From Asaia bogorensis (GTDB lineage Bacteria > Pseudomonadota > Alphaproteobacteria > Reyranellales > Reyranellaceae), in NCBI GenBank assembly GCA_945889625.1, contig CAMDCE010000028.1, positions 1 through 61,717 on the forward strand: a stretch of 61,717 nucleotides of DNA, read 5' to 3'. Below the pieces are notes generated by a model. It saw only the letters and a program-made list of their open reading frames with translations. It was not told the origin of the DNA and searched no databases. The first letter of the stretch is position 1, and each line of letters starts with the position of its first letter. This document shows, piece by piece, positions 51,816-60,712 of this stretch. The translations under genes were made by a program, and so were the position numbers.

Positions 51816-53039
51816 TCAGGCAACGGGCGCCGGCGCCCCTTCGACCGTGCGCATCGTCCAGATGCGCGAAAATGCCAGCACGAAGCCGATCAGCACGGCC
51901 ATCGCCAGCGCCGGGATCACCATCGCCATCTTCAGCCCCCACACGGCCGCCAGCGTGCCGGCCAGAAACGCGCCGATCGGTCCGCCGCCGCCCAGGCCAA
52001 GCTGGAACAGCGACATCAGCCGCGCGCGATGCGTCGGCGGCGCAACGATCTGGACCACCGTGCGGCCTTGCGTCAGCGTGATGCCGGCGCCCAGCCCCCA
52101 CACGAAGCACAGCCCGACCAGCCCGGCGAACGGCGGCTGCAGGGCCATGGCAAACAGGATCACCGAGCCGATGCTGACGGCCGATACGACCAGCCGTCCG
52201 CGCAGCGTCAGCCGGCGCGCCAACCCTGCGAAGGCGATGGCGGCGATGATCGTGCCCGCCCAGAAGGCGAGGTTGACGTAGGCGATCTCGGCCGAGCTGC
52301 CGCCATAGACGTCGCGCACGACCAGGGGCAGCACCGCCATGAACGGCCCGACATAGAATACGCCGATACCGATGTTGATCAGCAGCACCGGCCAGATCTG
52401 GTCGGACCTCGCCGCCTCCGACACACCCTCGCCGACGCTCCGCCAAAAGCTCGGATGCTCGACTGGCGGATGGGGCGGCGGATCGGGCAGTCGCCACACC
52501 GCCACGAACCCGGCCAGCACGAGCGCTGCCTGCAGCAGCAGGAGCGGCTCGGCGCCGAAGCGGTCGGCGGTCGACGCACAGGCCATGCCCACGAGCTGGC
52601 CGGTGGATTGCAACGCCGTCACGAGCGCCACGGCGCGAGGCAGGTTGCCCCGCGCCAGGACCGGCAGCAGCGCATCGCGAGTCGGAACGGCAAAGGCTGC
52701 GATCGATCCGGCGGCGAGGCCGTAGACGATCAGCAGCGGGTAGCTGAGGCCGCCGCCCCACAGCATGAGCGCCAGCGCCAACGGCGGCAGGGCATAGAAC
52801 ACGTGATAGCGCAGCAGCAGCCGGCGGGGGTTGCCGCGATCGGCGACCAGCCCGCCCAACGGCAGGAACAGCAGCGCCGGCACCATGATGGCCATCTGGG
52901 CCACACCGACGGCAAAGGCGTCCATGTGCAGCACGACCGCGACCAGCCACGGGAACAGCACCATCTGGATGCCGAGCGGCACGAACCAGCTCGTCAGGCC
53001 GGCCAGATAGGCCGGGAAGGCGTTGCGAGGAGAGGCCAT
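51816..53039 (-). CDS. MFS transporter (drug/metabolite type)
   Basis: A 407-residue inner-membrane protein with about 12 helices. MIMVPALLFLPLGGLVADRG holds the conserved loop-2/3 motif (GxLaDRxG form). The family resembles MFS_3/EntS-like efflux proteins. No substrate can be assigned. ATG at 53039 is the best start, although no strong ribosome-binding site precedes it; an ATG at 53087 adds 16 residues. Because EntS-like exporters carry siderophores and hemA is beside it, an iron link is conceivable but unproven. Confidence 0.8.
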   Translation of the reverse strand: MASPRNAFPAYLAGLTSWFVPLGIQMVLFPWLVAVVLHMDAFAVGVAQMAIMVPALLFLPLGGLVADRGNPRRLLLRYHVFYALPPLALALMLWGGGLSYPLLIVYGLAAGSIAAFAVPTRDALLPVLARGNLPRAVALVTALQSTGQLVGMACASTADRFGAEPLLLLQAALVLAGFVAVWRLPDPPPHPPVEHPSFWRSVGEGVSEAARSDQIWPVLLINIGIGVFYVGPFMAVLPLVVRDVYGGSSAEIAYVNLAFWAGTIIAAIAFAGLARRLTLRGRLVVSAVSIGSVILFAMALQPPFAGLVGLCFVWGLGAGITLTQGRTVVQIVAPPTHRARLMSLFQLGLGGGGPIGAFLAGTLAAVWGLKMAMVIPALAMAVLIGFVLAFSRIWTMRTVEGAPAPVA

Positions 53040-53208
53040 GGGAACGCGACTTGCCTGAAAGGGAAACCGACTATATCTTGTAGGCACTTAGTGCCGCTTG
53101 CTCATCCAATAACGCACGATGGCAATGAATGCCATTGTGCGCTTTCAAAGACACATAGCCGTGCCTTCCGTCCCCTCGGATGCGCGGCGATGGCGGAGCG
53201 GGAAGAAG

Positions 53209-53604
53209 ATGACGACTACATTCAACCGCGCCACCTTGGCGAAGGTCCTGGAAATCCTCGACAGCAGCCACGCCGGCGAGGCGCTGGCCGCAGCCAAGCT
53301 CGCCTCGGCCATGGTTCGCGAGGCAGGCCTCACCTGGGACGAGATCCTGGTCCGCGATATCCAGCCCCGTGCAGCCGACCTTCCGGCGGCCGCCGGCCGA
53401 CCGGCCGGCAGCGGTCCGTTCGGCTACCGCCGTGACCGCGAGCTGTCGCCGCACGAGCAGTTTTTCATGGTGCTGCTCAGTCCGCGCACGCCGACCGATA
53501 TCAAGCGCAAGCTGCGCAACTGGGAAGCCCGCGTGCTCGACGGCGAGATCACGCCGCAGGAAACGCAGGATCTCAAGTTCATGTACCAGAGCTTCGTCGC
53601 CTAG
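53209..53604 (+). CDS. Hypothetical 131-aa protein
   Basis: A 131-residue soluble protein. The N-terminal 45 residues are helical (TLAKVLEILDSSHAGEALAA then AKLASAMVREAGLTWDEIL). A Pro/Ala/Gly-rich linker follows, then a second helical part with ELSPHEQFFMVLLSPRTPTD and NWEARVLDGEITPQETQDLK. The SSHAGEALAAA..LA pattern resembles the DUF2786-like helical motif seen in small phage- and plasmid-related proteins, but that is a weak resemblance. ATG at 53209 follows GGGAAGAAG. It converges on the GST gene with 2 bases between the stops. Confidence 0.65.
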   Translation: MTTTFNRATLAKVLEILDSSHAGEALAAAKLASAMVREAGLTWDEILVRDIQPRAADLPAAAGRPAGSGPFGYRRDRELSPHEQFFMVLLSPRTPTDIKRKLRNWEARVLDGEITPQETQDLKFMYQSFVA

Positions 53605-53606
53605 AC

Positions 53607-54236
53607 CTAGGCGGCGACCAGGACGTTCTGCTCGCGCTCCAGCACGCGCTTGACCGCCGGCCGCGCCAGCATGCGGTCCTTCCAGGCAGTGTAGTTCCTG
53701 AGTTCGGCCACCGGCAGTCCGATGCGCTTGCCCCAGCCGTAGAAGACCAGCGCATAGCCGTCGACCACGGTGAACTGGTCACCCATCAGCCACTGCTTGC
53801 CGGCCAGCAGGCCGTCGATCTCCTTCAGCGCCGTGTGGAAGTTCTCGCGACCGACCGCCTTCAGGTGCTCGTGCACCGACGTGTCCGTGGCAAAACGCTC
53901 CGGCCGACTGATGTGAGTGAAGGATGGATGCACGTTGTTGGAGAACCAGGCCATCAGCGAGATCGCCCGCGCGCGCTGCTCCGGATCCTTGGGCATGAGC
54001 TGCGGCGCATATTTGGCTGCGACATAGTCGAGGATCGCGGTGTTCTCCACGATCGTGCCTTGGTCGATCACCAGCGCCGGCACGCGGCCGCGCGGGTTGA
54101 CCTTGAGGTACTCGGCCGACTTCTGCTCGTTCTTGGCAAACGACAGGGCCTGGGCGTCGAACTTTGCGCCACTCTCCTCGAGCCCGATATGCGAGGCGGT
54201 CGAACAGGCGCCGGGGGCGTAGTAGAGCTTCAACAT
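53607..54236 (-). CDS. Glutathione S-transferase family protein
   Basis: A 209-residue GST. The start MLKLYYAPGACSTASHIGLE is the beta-class thioredoxin-like opening with the expected Cys/Ser active site (GACSTA). VNPRGRVPALVIDQGTIVEN is the glutathione-binding cis-Pro block, and the C-terminal helical domain includes WLMGDQFTVVDGYALVFYGW (N-capping box). It conjugates or reduces electrophiles with glutathione in the cytoplasm. It follows the nicotinate phosphoribosyltransferase gene after 146 bases that contain a REP-like palindrome. Confidence 0.9.
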   Translation of the reverse strand: MLKLYYAPGACSTASHIGLEESGAKFDAQALSFAKNEQKSAEYLKVNPRGRVPALVIDQGTIVENTAILDYVAAKYAPQLMPKDPEQRARAISLMAWFSNNVHPSFTHISRPERFATDTSVHEHLKAVGRENFHTALKEIDGLLAGKQWLMGDQFTVVDGYALVFYGWGKRIGLPVAELRNYTAWKDRMLARPAVKRVLEREQNVLVAA

Positions 54237-54254
54237 TGCAATCTCCCTTTCTCT

Positions 54255-54372
54255 GTCGTCCTGAGCGAAACGAAGGACCTAACAGAACGACCATCGATCC
54301 TGTTGCGGGGCGAGATCCTTCTGGGCGATTCGAGTGCTGCGCACTCGACTGCGCCTATTCGCTCAGGATGAC
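54255..54372. repeat. REP-like palindrome family, diverged copy
   Basis: The outer arms GTCGTCCTGAGCGA and TCGCTCAGGATGAC are nearly complementary, with an inner hairpin (GATTCGAGTGCTGCGCACTC region). It resembles the GTCATCCCGAG elements at 11529 and 57108 with systematic changes. It fills the gap between the GST and pncB genes. Confidence 0.6.
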
Positions 54373-54382
54373 AATTTGTCCT

Positions 54383-55531
54383 TCAAAGCGGTTTGCTGGC
54401 GCCGTTGGGCCGCACGCGGTGCAGGAACTCGCGGCCGATCTTGACCCGCTTGGTGCCGTCATACTCGACGATGTCGGCGGTGGCGTAGGTCTCCGTCCAG
54501 TTCAAGGGCAGGAACGAGCCCGAGCCGACCACGTCGATCGGGGTCTTTGCTTCGGCCATGATGCGGCACTTTGCCGGCCCGAAGCCCGACGAGGCCACGA
54601 TCTTCACGGCGCTGAAACCGGCGCGGTCGAGCTCGGCGCGGAGATGAAAGATCGCCGCCGCCGACACGCCGGTGCCGACCAGGTAGCGCAGCTCTTCTTC
54701 GCTACGATAGCCGCGGATCGATTCGGGCGAGAAGCGCTCGAGCACCGCATAGGACGACGCGGGGTCGAGGCCCTCGATGTAGCGGCCGCCGGTGGTGTCG
54801 AGCCGGAACGACAGCATGCCCTTGGCGGCAAGCTCGGGAAAACGCCGGCAGACGTCGAGCGAATCCGAGACCTCGCGGGCGAAATAGTCGACCAGCACCG
54901 TCATCGGCTCGTCGGGAAAAGTCTCGTGGAACATCTCGGCGGCCCTGAGGGTCGAGCCGGCATAGCCGATGAGCGCATGCGGCATGGTGCCGAGCCCCTG
55001 CTCGCGGCCGAAGAAATGCGCCGTTGCGTGCGTGGCGTTGCCGATGAAGCCAACCGCCCCCACCTTGCGCTTGGCCCGCGCCGAGCCGACCGAGGCGGCA
55101 TAGGCCATCATCTCAGCCATCTCCTGGCCGGCGCAGTGGCGCGCATCCATGGCGAGGAACGCCGACTTCGGCATGTCGGCGCACATCGTCCAGGCGTTGT
55201 AGGCCGCGACGCAGGCTGGTCCGAGCTTCTGCAGGAAGATCGTTTCGAGATCGACCAGATGGAAGAACGAACCCGAGATGTACATCATGGGCTCGCCGGC
55301 GCCGACCCACTTGCCTTCGTTGTAGCGCAGGTCGACCTCAACCTCGGTGTTGCGCGACCTGCCGGTCTCTTGCAGCCACTCGAGCGCCAGCCGCGGCGCG
55401 AACACGACCGGGCGGCGCATGAAGATGGCGTAGGTCACGCGGCTGTCGCCGAACTTACCGATCACCTTCTTCGTTCGATTGAAATAGTGATCGGTGTAGC
55501 GTTCGATCTCGCCGTTGGCGGGATGTGTCAT
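54383..55531 (-). CDS. pncB: Nicotinate phosphoribosyltransferase
   Basis: A 382-residue enzyme that converts nicotinate and PRPP to nicotinate mononucleotide in NAD salvage. The opening NGEIERYTDHYFNRTKKVIG resembles the archaeal/alphaproteobacterial NAPRTase type rather than E. coli PncB. Conserved segments are YNAWTMCADMPKSAFLAMDA with DARHC, KVGAVGFIGNATHATAHFFG, MLSFRLDTTGGRYIEGLDP and SSGFGPAKCRIMAEAKTPID (phosphate binding). ATG at 55531 follows GGGGAGG. It lies 47 bases downstream of the DAHP synthase gene on the same strand. Confidence 0.87.
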   Translation of the reverse strand: MTHPANGEIERYTDHYFNRTKKVIGKFGDSRVTYAIFMRRPVVFAPRLALEWLQETGRSRNTEVEVDLRYNEGKWVGAGEPMMYISGSFFHLVDLETIFLQKLGPACVAAYNAWTMCADMPKSAFLAMDARHCAGQEMAEMMAYAASVGSARAKRKVGAVGFIGNATHATAHFFGREQGLGTMPHALIGYAGSTLRAAEMFHETFPDEPMTVLVDYFAREVSDSLDVCRRFPELAAKGMLSFRLDTTGGRYIEGLDPASSYAVLERFSPESIRGYRSEEELRYLVGTGVSAAAIFHLRAELDRAGFSAVKIVASSGFGPAKCRIMAEAKTPIDVVGSGSFLPLNWTETYATADIVEYDGTKRVKIGREFLHRVRPNGASKPL

Positions 55532-55578
55532 CGGCCTCCCCGGGTCCGATTGGTGAGTCCGAATGTCGCCGGCAGCCG

Positions 55579-57015
55579 TCAGACTGCCGGACGCGCCCTT
55601 TGCACCGACAGACGCTCCGACTTCAGCTGCTCGGCGAGCAGGAACGCGAGTTCCAGCGCCTGGCTGGCGTTGAGCCGGGGATCGCATTGCGTCTCGTAGC
55701 GCTCGTTCAGGTTCTCGACGGTGATGTCGGTCGAGCCGCCGATGCATTCCGTCACTTCTTGGCCGGTCATCTCGAAGTGAACGCCGCCGGGGTGCGTGCC
55801 TTCGGCGCGATGCACGGCGAAGAACTCCTTCACCTCGCTCAGGATGGCGTCGAAATGGCGGGTCTTGCGGCCATTGGAGGCGGTCACGGTGTTGCCGTGC
55901 ATGGGATCGCACGACCACACCACGGAACGGCCGGCGCGCTTCACGGCCCGGATCAGCGGCGGCAGCTTTTCCGCCACCTTGTCGGCGCCCATGCGCACGA
56001 TCATCACCATGCGGCCGGGCTCGTTGGCCGGGTTGAGCGTGTCGAGCAGGCTGAGCGTGTCGTCGACCGACAGCGACGGCCCGCACTTGAGGCCGAGCGG
56101 ATTGCGCACGCCGCGCAGGAACTCGACGTGGGCGCCGTCGGGCTGGCGCGTGCGGTCGCCGATCCACACCAGGTGGGCCGAGCAGTCGTACCAGTCACCC
56201 GAAGTCGAATCGACGCGCGTGAGCGCCTCCTCGTAGGGCAGCAGCAGCGCCTCGTGGCTGGTGAAGAAGTCGGTCTCGGAGATCTGCGGCGTGGTCGAGG
56301 AGTTCAAGCCGCAGGCGGCCATGAAGTTCAGCGTCTCGTCGAGCCGCGCTGCCAGGTCATGGTAGCGCTCCGAGGCCGGCGAGTTGCGCACGAAGTCGAG
56401 GTTCCAGCGGTTGACCTCGTGCAGGTCGGCGTAGCCGCCCTGGGCGAAGGCGCGCAGCAGGTTGAGCGTCGCGGCCGACTGGTTGTAGGCCTGCACCATG
56501 CGCTCCGGATCGGGCTGGCGCGCGTCGGCGGTGAATTCGAAGCCGTTGACGTTGTCGCCGCGATAGGATGGCAACTCGATGCCGCCCACCTTCTCGACAT
56601 TGGACGAGCGCGGCTTGGCGAACTGGCCTGCCATGCGCCCGAGCTTCACCACCGGAACGCCTGCGCCGTAGGTCAGCACGACGGCCATCTGCAGCAGCAC
56701 CCGGAAGGTGTCGCGGATGTTGTTGGCGGTGAAGTCGACGAAGCTCTCGGCGCAGTCGCCGCCCTGCAGCAGGAACGCCTCGCCGGCTGCGACCTTGGCC
56801 AGCGCTGCCTTGAGCTTGCGCGCCTCGCCGGCGAAGACCAGCGGCGGATAGCGGCGCAGGCGCGCCTCGGCGCCGGCCAATGCGGCAGCGTCGGGATAGA
56901 CCGGCATCTGCTGGGCCGTCCGGCCGCGCCAACTGGTGGGCGTCCAGTCGGCGGCACTCGAACTGCGGGACTGCGCCTTCGCGGCCGTCCTCGACGGGCC
57001 CTGAATCGCCGTCAT
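55579..57015 (-). CDS. Class II 3-deoxy-7-phosphoheptulonate synthase
   Basis: First enzyme of the shikimate pathway: phosphoenolpyruvate plus erythrose 4-phosphate to DAHP. It has 478 residues of the plant/Mycobacterium-like type II family, unrelated in length to E. coli AroG (350). Key segments are [60 protein letters not shown] and [23 protein letters not shown] at 57015 follows AGGAGG; the TTG one codon upstream is not needed. It leads a short minus-strand run with pncB. Confidence 0.94.
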   Translation of the reverse strand: MTAIQGPSRTAAKAQSRSSSAADWTPTSWRGRTAQQMPVYPDAAALAGAEARLRRYPPLVFAGEARKLKAALAKVAAGEAFLLQGGDCAESFVDFTANNIRDTFRVLLQMAVVLTYGAGVPVVKLGRMAGQFAKPRSSNVEKVGGIELPSYRGDNVNGFEFTADARQPDPERMVQAYNQSAATLNLLRAFAQGGYADLHEVNRWNLDFVRNSPASERYHDLAARLDETLNFMAACGLNSSTTPQISETDFFTSHEALLLPYEEALTRVDSTSGDWYDCSAHLVWIGDRTRQPDGAHVEFLRGVRNPLGLKCGPSLSVDDTLSLLDTLNPANEPGRMVMIVRMGADKVAEKLPPLIRAVKRAGRSVVWSCDPMHGNTVTASNGRKTRHFDAILSEVKEFFAVHRAEGTHPGGVHFEMTGQEVTECIGGSTDITVENLNERYETQCDPRLNASQALELAFLLAEQLKSERLSVQRARPAV

Positions 57016-57107
57016 CAACTCCTCCTAAACCCCTTCCGGTGGTCCGGCTTTCGGGGTGGGTGAACCTATACGCGCTGTGGATAAATTGCCAGCGACGGCC
57101 CGTGGCC

Positions 57108-57169
57108 GTCATCCCGAGCCTTGGCGAGGGACCTTCAGTCTCAGATCCCTCGCAAAAGCTCGGGATGAC
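57108..57169. repeat. REP-like palindrome GTCATCCCGAG family, copy 2
   Basis: Arms GTCATCCCGAGC and GCTCGGGATGAC face each other, with an inner stem GCGAGGGA/TCCCTCGC. It matches the element at 11529-11616 and lies between the DAHP synthase start and the glutathione reductase end. Confidence 0.65.
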
Positions 57170-57181
57170 GGGCGCGGCCCG

Positions 57182-58582
57182 TCACTCCGCCGCCTTGCGG
57201 CTGGGTGCGGGCTCGGGCCGCGCGGTGCGCATGGTGACGAATTCCTCGCCGGCCGTGGGATGGATACCCACGGTGGCGTCGAACTGAGCCTTGGTGGCGC
57301 CGGCCTTCACGGCCACGGCGAGGCCCTGGATCAGCTCGGCGGCATCGTCGCCCACCATGTGGACGCCCACCACCTTGTCGGTTGCCGCCTCGACGATCAG
57401 CTTCATGAAGGTGCGCTGGTGGCGTCCCGACAGGGTGTACTTCATCGGCCGGAAGGTGGCGGTGAAGACGCGGACCTCGCCCAGACGCAGCTTCGCCTCT
57501 TCCTCGGTCAACCCGACATTGGCGAGTTCGGGCTGGCAGAACACCGCCGACGGCACGTCGCGATGGTCGGCCTTGCGCGGCTTGTTGCCGAACTCGGTGT
57601 CGGCGAAGCAGTGACCTTCCATGATGGCCACCGGCGTGAGGTTGATGCGGTCGGTGACATCGCCCACCGCCCAGATGTTCGGCGCCGTGGTCTTCGACCA
57701 TTCGTCGACGGCGATGGCACCCGCCTTGTCGAGCTGCACGCCCGCTTTCTCCAGGCCGATACCGGCGGTGTTGGCCGTGCGGCCGGTGGCATACATCACG
57801 AGGTCGGTCTCGATCATGCCGCCGAGCGGTGTGTGAATTTCGTACGGCGCCTTGCCACCCTTCGAATCTCTTGGGCTGGCCATGATGCGGCCGACCTGCA
57901 TCTCGGTGCGCATCTTGATGCCGCTGTCCTTCAACCCCTCGTGCACCGCCGTGCGGCACTCCCCGTCGAAGCCGCGCAGCACGCGGTCGCGCCGCAGCAC
58001 GAGATCGACGTGGCAGCCCAGCCCCTTGAAGATGCCGGCGAACTCGACGGCGATGTAGCCGCCGCCCACGATGGCGATGCGCTTAGGCAATTCCGGCAGA
58101 TGGAACGCCTCGTTGGAGGTGACGGCGAATTCCTTGCCGGGAATCTCCGGCACGACAGGATGGCCACCGGTGGCGACGAGGATCTTCTCTGCGGTGACTG
58201 TCGCCTCGCCGACCTGGATGGTGTGGCGATCCATCAGCCGGCCACGGCCCATATGCAGCTTCACGCCCGCGCCCTCGAGCAGCCGCAGATAGACGGCGTT
58301 CAGCCGGTCGACTTCCTTGTTCACGTTGTCGCGCAGCGTCGGCCAGGAATGCGCCGGCGCCGGCACCGTCCAGCCGTAGGCGGCGGCGTCCTCGAACTCG
58401 TGCGCGAACTTCGACCCGTAGACCAGGAGCTTCTTGGGCACGCAGCCGCGGATCACGCAGGTGCCGCCGACGCGGTAGTCCTCGCAGATGCCGACCCGCG
58501 CACCGTGGCCCGCCGCGATGCGCGAGGCGCGGACACCGCCGGAGCCGGCGCCAATGACGAAGAGGTCGTAGTCGTATGCCAT
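57182..58582 (-). CDS. gor: Glutathione-disulfide reductase
   Basis: A 466-residue NADPH-dependent flavoenzyme that keeps glutathione reduced. It opens with the FAD motif VIGAGSGGVRASRIAAGHGA, followed by the redox-active Cys pair in GGTCVIRGCVPKKLL. IAIVGGGYIAVEFAGIF is the NADPH site and ATVGIHPTAGEEFVTM carries the catalytic His of the other subunit. The start MAYDYDLFVIGAGSGG at 58582 is preferred; longer in-frame extensions have no conserved sequence. It lies near the GST gene, consistent with a glutathione-based defence. Confidence 0.94.
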   Translation of the reverse strand: MAYDYDLFVIGAGSGGVRASRIAAGHGARVGICEDYRVGGTCVIRGCVPKKLLVYGSKFAHEFEDAAAYGWTVPAPAHSWPTLRDNVNKEVDRLNAVYLRLLEGAGVKLHMGRGRLMDRHTIQVGEATVTAEKILVATGGHPVVPEIPGKEFAVTSNEAFHLPELPKRIAIVGGGYIAVEFAGIFKGLGCHVDLVLRRDRVLRGFDGECRTAVHEGLKDSGIKMRTEMQVGRIMASPRDSKGGKAPYEIHTPLGGMIETDLVMYATGRTANTAGIGLEKAGVQLDKAGAIAVDEWSKTTAPNIWAVGDVTDRINLTPVAIMEGHCFADTEFGNKPRKADHRDVPSAVFCQPELANVGLTEEEAKLRLGEVRVFTATFRPMKYTLSGRHQRTFMKLIVEAATDKVVGVHMVGDDAAELIQGLAVAVKAGATKAQFDATVGIHPTAGEEFVTMRTARPEPAPSRKAAE

Positions 58583-58746
58583 TTGGATACCTTGAGGGTG
58601 GATAACCTTCGAACTGCCGCGAGAACAAAACCTCAACACGGCCATATTTCGGTCGCGCGGCAGACTATATCGGCGCTTAAACGCGCCGGTAAGGGAAATG
58701 GGACGTGTATTTCCATCTCCTGATACAACCTGAAGGACATTCACCC

Positions 58747-59232
58747 ATGCTGAAATTCATCCCCATTGCCGCCGCCCTCCTGTTGGCCGTTCCCGCCCTG
58801 GCGGCACCGCCCGCCGAAACAGCGCCTGCCCCGGCCAAGCCCATCCGCGAGGCGACGACGGGCATGATGCGCTACGACGCCAACAAGGACGGCTTCGTCG
58901 ACCGCGCCGAATGGACCGCGGGCCAGGAGACCCGCTTCAGGCAGCTCGACACCGACAAGGATGGCAAGCTCACCCAGGACGAGCTGTTCGCCCGCACCCC
59001 GGCGGCCGGCGGCACTGTGCTGCCGACCGACGCCCAGGTCCGCCGCCAGTCGACCTATTTCCAGCTGCTCGACGCCGACAAGGATCGCTCTGTCAGCCAG
59101 GCCGAGTTCCTGGCCCAGGTCGAGCGCAACTTCGCCCGCTGCGACCTCGACAAGGATGGCCGCATCACCACGGCCGAGTGCCGCCAGGCGCTGCGGCGCA
59201 AGCCCGCCGATACAGCCCGGCTCGACCGCTAA
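58747..59232 (+). CDS. Secreted EF-hand calcium-binding protein
   Basis: A 161-residue protein with signal MLKFIPIAAALLLAVPALAA and four EF-hand loops: YDANKDGFVDRAEW, LDTDKDGKLTQDEL, LDADKDRSVSQAEF and CDLDKDGRITTAEC. Loops 1, 2 and 4 have the full DxDxDG pattern; loop 3 lacks the central Gly and may bind weakly. It is probably a periplasmic or surface calcium buffer or sensor. ATG at 58747. It is followed directly by a family B repeat and then by a bidirectional terminator. Confidence 0.85.
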   Translation: MLKFIPIAAALLLAVPALAAPPAETAPAPAKPIREATTGMMRYDANKDGFVDRAEWTAGQETRFRQLDTDKDGKLTQDELFARTPAAGGTVLPTDAQVRRQSTYFQLLDADKDRSVSQAEFLAQVERNFARCDLDKDGRITTAECRQALRRKPADTARLDR

Positions 59233-59360
59233 GGCGCGATAGCTTTTGCTTCAGCCGTCGGCCCGGCTCCCGCAGCGAAGCGGTGCACTACAGCGCGATG
59301 ACCATAGTCATCGCGCTGCGGCCGGGCCGACGGCGCGATTCGAGTGAAAGTCATCGCGCT
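59233..59360. repeat. Stop-abutting repeat family B, copy 3
   Basis: This copy starts immediately after the TAA of the EF-hand gene and ends with AAAGTCATCGCGCT. The central hairpin GCGCGATGAC with its complement and the segment after it are the same as in copy 2. The left part is shortened. It lies between the gene end and the terminator at 59375. Confidence 0.85.
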
Positions 59361-59374
59361 TTGGGCGCGACGCA

Positions 59375-59403
59375 AAAAGGCCGCCGGAGTCCGGCGGCCT
59401 TTT
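59375..59403. terminator. Bidirectional intrinsic terminator
   Basis: A 13-bp stem (59375-59387 with 59391-59403, loop AGT) rich in G-C with A-run/T-run flanks on both sides. It lies between the convergent EF-hand and binding-protein genes and can end both transcripts. Confidence 0.88.
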
Positions 59404-59423
59404 CTTCGTCCATTTGATATCGA

Positions 59424-60644
59424 TCAGCTGCTCTCAGCGGCCAGGACGTCGCCGAACAGCTCCCAGGTCTCGCCCTTGAAGCGCTGCAACTGGACAGCCT
59501 GCACCGGATAGAAATCGGTCGGGCTGGTGCTGACCGTGATGCCCGGCAGCAGGCCGGGCACGCGCAGCTTCTGGTGGTTGGCCGCTTGGCGCATGAGATT
59601 CTCACGCGTCAGGTTGTCGCCGCACTTCTTGAGCGTCTGTTCCAATAGGAAACAGACCGAACACGCGTAGACGTAGTTCACGTCGGCCAGATTGCCGCCT
59701 GGCATATACTTGCCCATCCAGGCTCGCCAGTCCTTCATCTCCTGGTCGTTGTCCCACTGCTTGTCCGTGGGATCCTTGAGCCAGGCCGCGGTGATGACGC
59801 CCTGCACGTTCTCGAAGCCGGATGGCTTCATCGTGGTCGAAACCTGGGCCGCCACGTTGTTCAGGTACTGGGCCGGCTTCCAGCCGATTTCCGCTGCCTT
59901 GCGCATCGACTGGGCAGCGAATTTCGGAATCGAGATGTTGAAGAAGACGTTGGCGCCGGAATCCTTCATCTGGATGACCTGCGAATCGACCGTCGGATCC
60001 GTCACCTCGTAGGTCACATGCTTGACGACCTTGCCGGCGTCCTTGCCGAGGCCATCCTTGAAGCCCTCCCAATAGTCCTTGCCGTAGTCGTCGTTCTGCA
60101 TCAGTACGGCGATCTTGGCGTCCTTGACGTTGGCCAGGATGTGCTTGGCGTAGATGACGGCTTCGGTGTGGTAGTCGGGCTGGTAGCCTATCGTCCACGG
60201 GAACTCCTTGGGCTTGCCCCACTTGGACGCTCCGGTCGCCACGAAGAGCTGCGGCACCTTCTTCTGGTTCATGTACTTGTGAATCGCCGTGTTGGTCGGC
60301 GTGCCAAGGGTCTGGAACATCGCCAGCACCTTCTCCTGCTCGACGAGCTGGCGGACCAGCTCGACGGTCTTGGGCGGCGAATAGCCGTCGTCCAGGGTGA
60401 TGAACTTCACCATGCGGCCGTTGATGCCGCCGCGATCGTTGACCGACTTCCAGTAGGCTTCCTCGCACTTGCCGATGACGCCATAAGAAGACGCCGGACC
60501 GCTATAGGGATTGGTATTGCCAATCTTGATTTCCTTGTCGGTCGCTCCGTCGTCGTACTTCTTTTGTGCAAACGCCATCCTGCTGCCTGAAAGCACGGCG
60601 GCAGCCGAAACTCCAGTCACGAACATACGTCTATTGGCTTTCAT
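59424..60644 (-). CDS. Branched-chain amino-acid-type ABC substrate-binding protein
   Basis: A 406-residue Peripla_BP_6 receptor. ATG at 60644 behind GGGAGGAC gives the signal MKANRRMFVTGVSAAAVLSG. Typical segments are IKIGNTNPYSGPASSYGVIG, KFITLDDGYSPPKTVELVRQ and LQRFKGETWELFGDVL. It should deliver branched-chain amino acids, amides or other small organic acids to LivH/LivM permeases. The livM-like gene is 68 bases upstream on the same strand, and more of the operon lies beyond the window. Confidence 0.9.
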   Translation of the reverse strand: MKANRRMFVTGVSAAAVLSGSRMAFAQKKYDDGATDKEIKIGNTNPYSGPASSYGVIGKCEEAYWKSVNDRGGINGRMVKFITLDDGYSPPKTVELVRQLVEQEKVLAMFQTLGTPTNTAIHKYMNQKKVPQLFVATGASKWGKPKEFPWTIGYQPDYHTEAVIYAKHILANVKDAKIAVLMQNDDYGKDYWEGFKDGLGKDAGKVVKHVTYEVTDPTVDSQVIQMKDSGANVFFNISIPKFAAQSMRKAAEIGWKPAQYLNNVAAQVSTTMKPSGFENVQGVITAAWLKDPTDKQWDNDQEMKDWRAWMGKYMPGGNLADVNYVYACSVCFLLEQTLKKCGDNLTRENLMRQAANHQKLRVPGLLPGITVSTSPTDFYPVQAVQLQRFKGETWELFGDVLAAESS

Positions 60645-60712
60645 GATTGTCCTCCCAAAGATAGAGATCGCGCCTTTGACTACACCGCTATGTTGAAATT
60701 TAGGCAAGACCC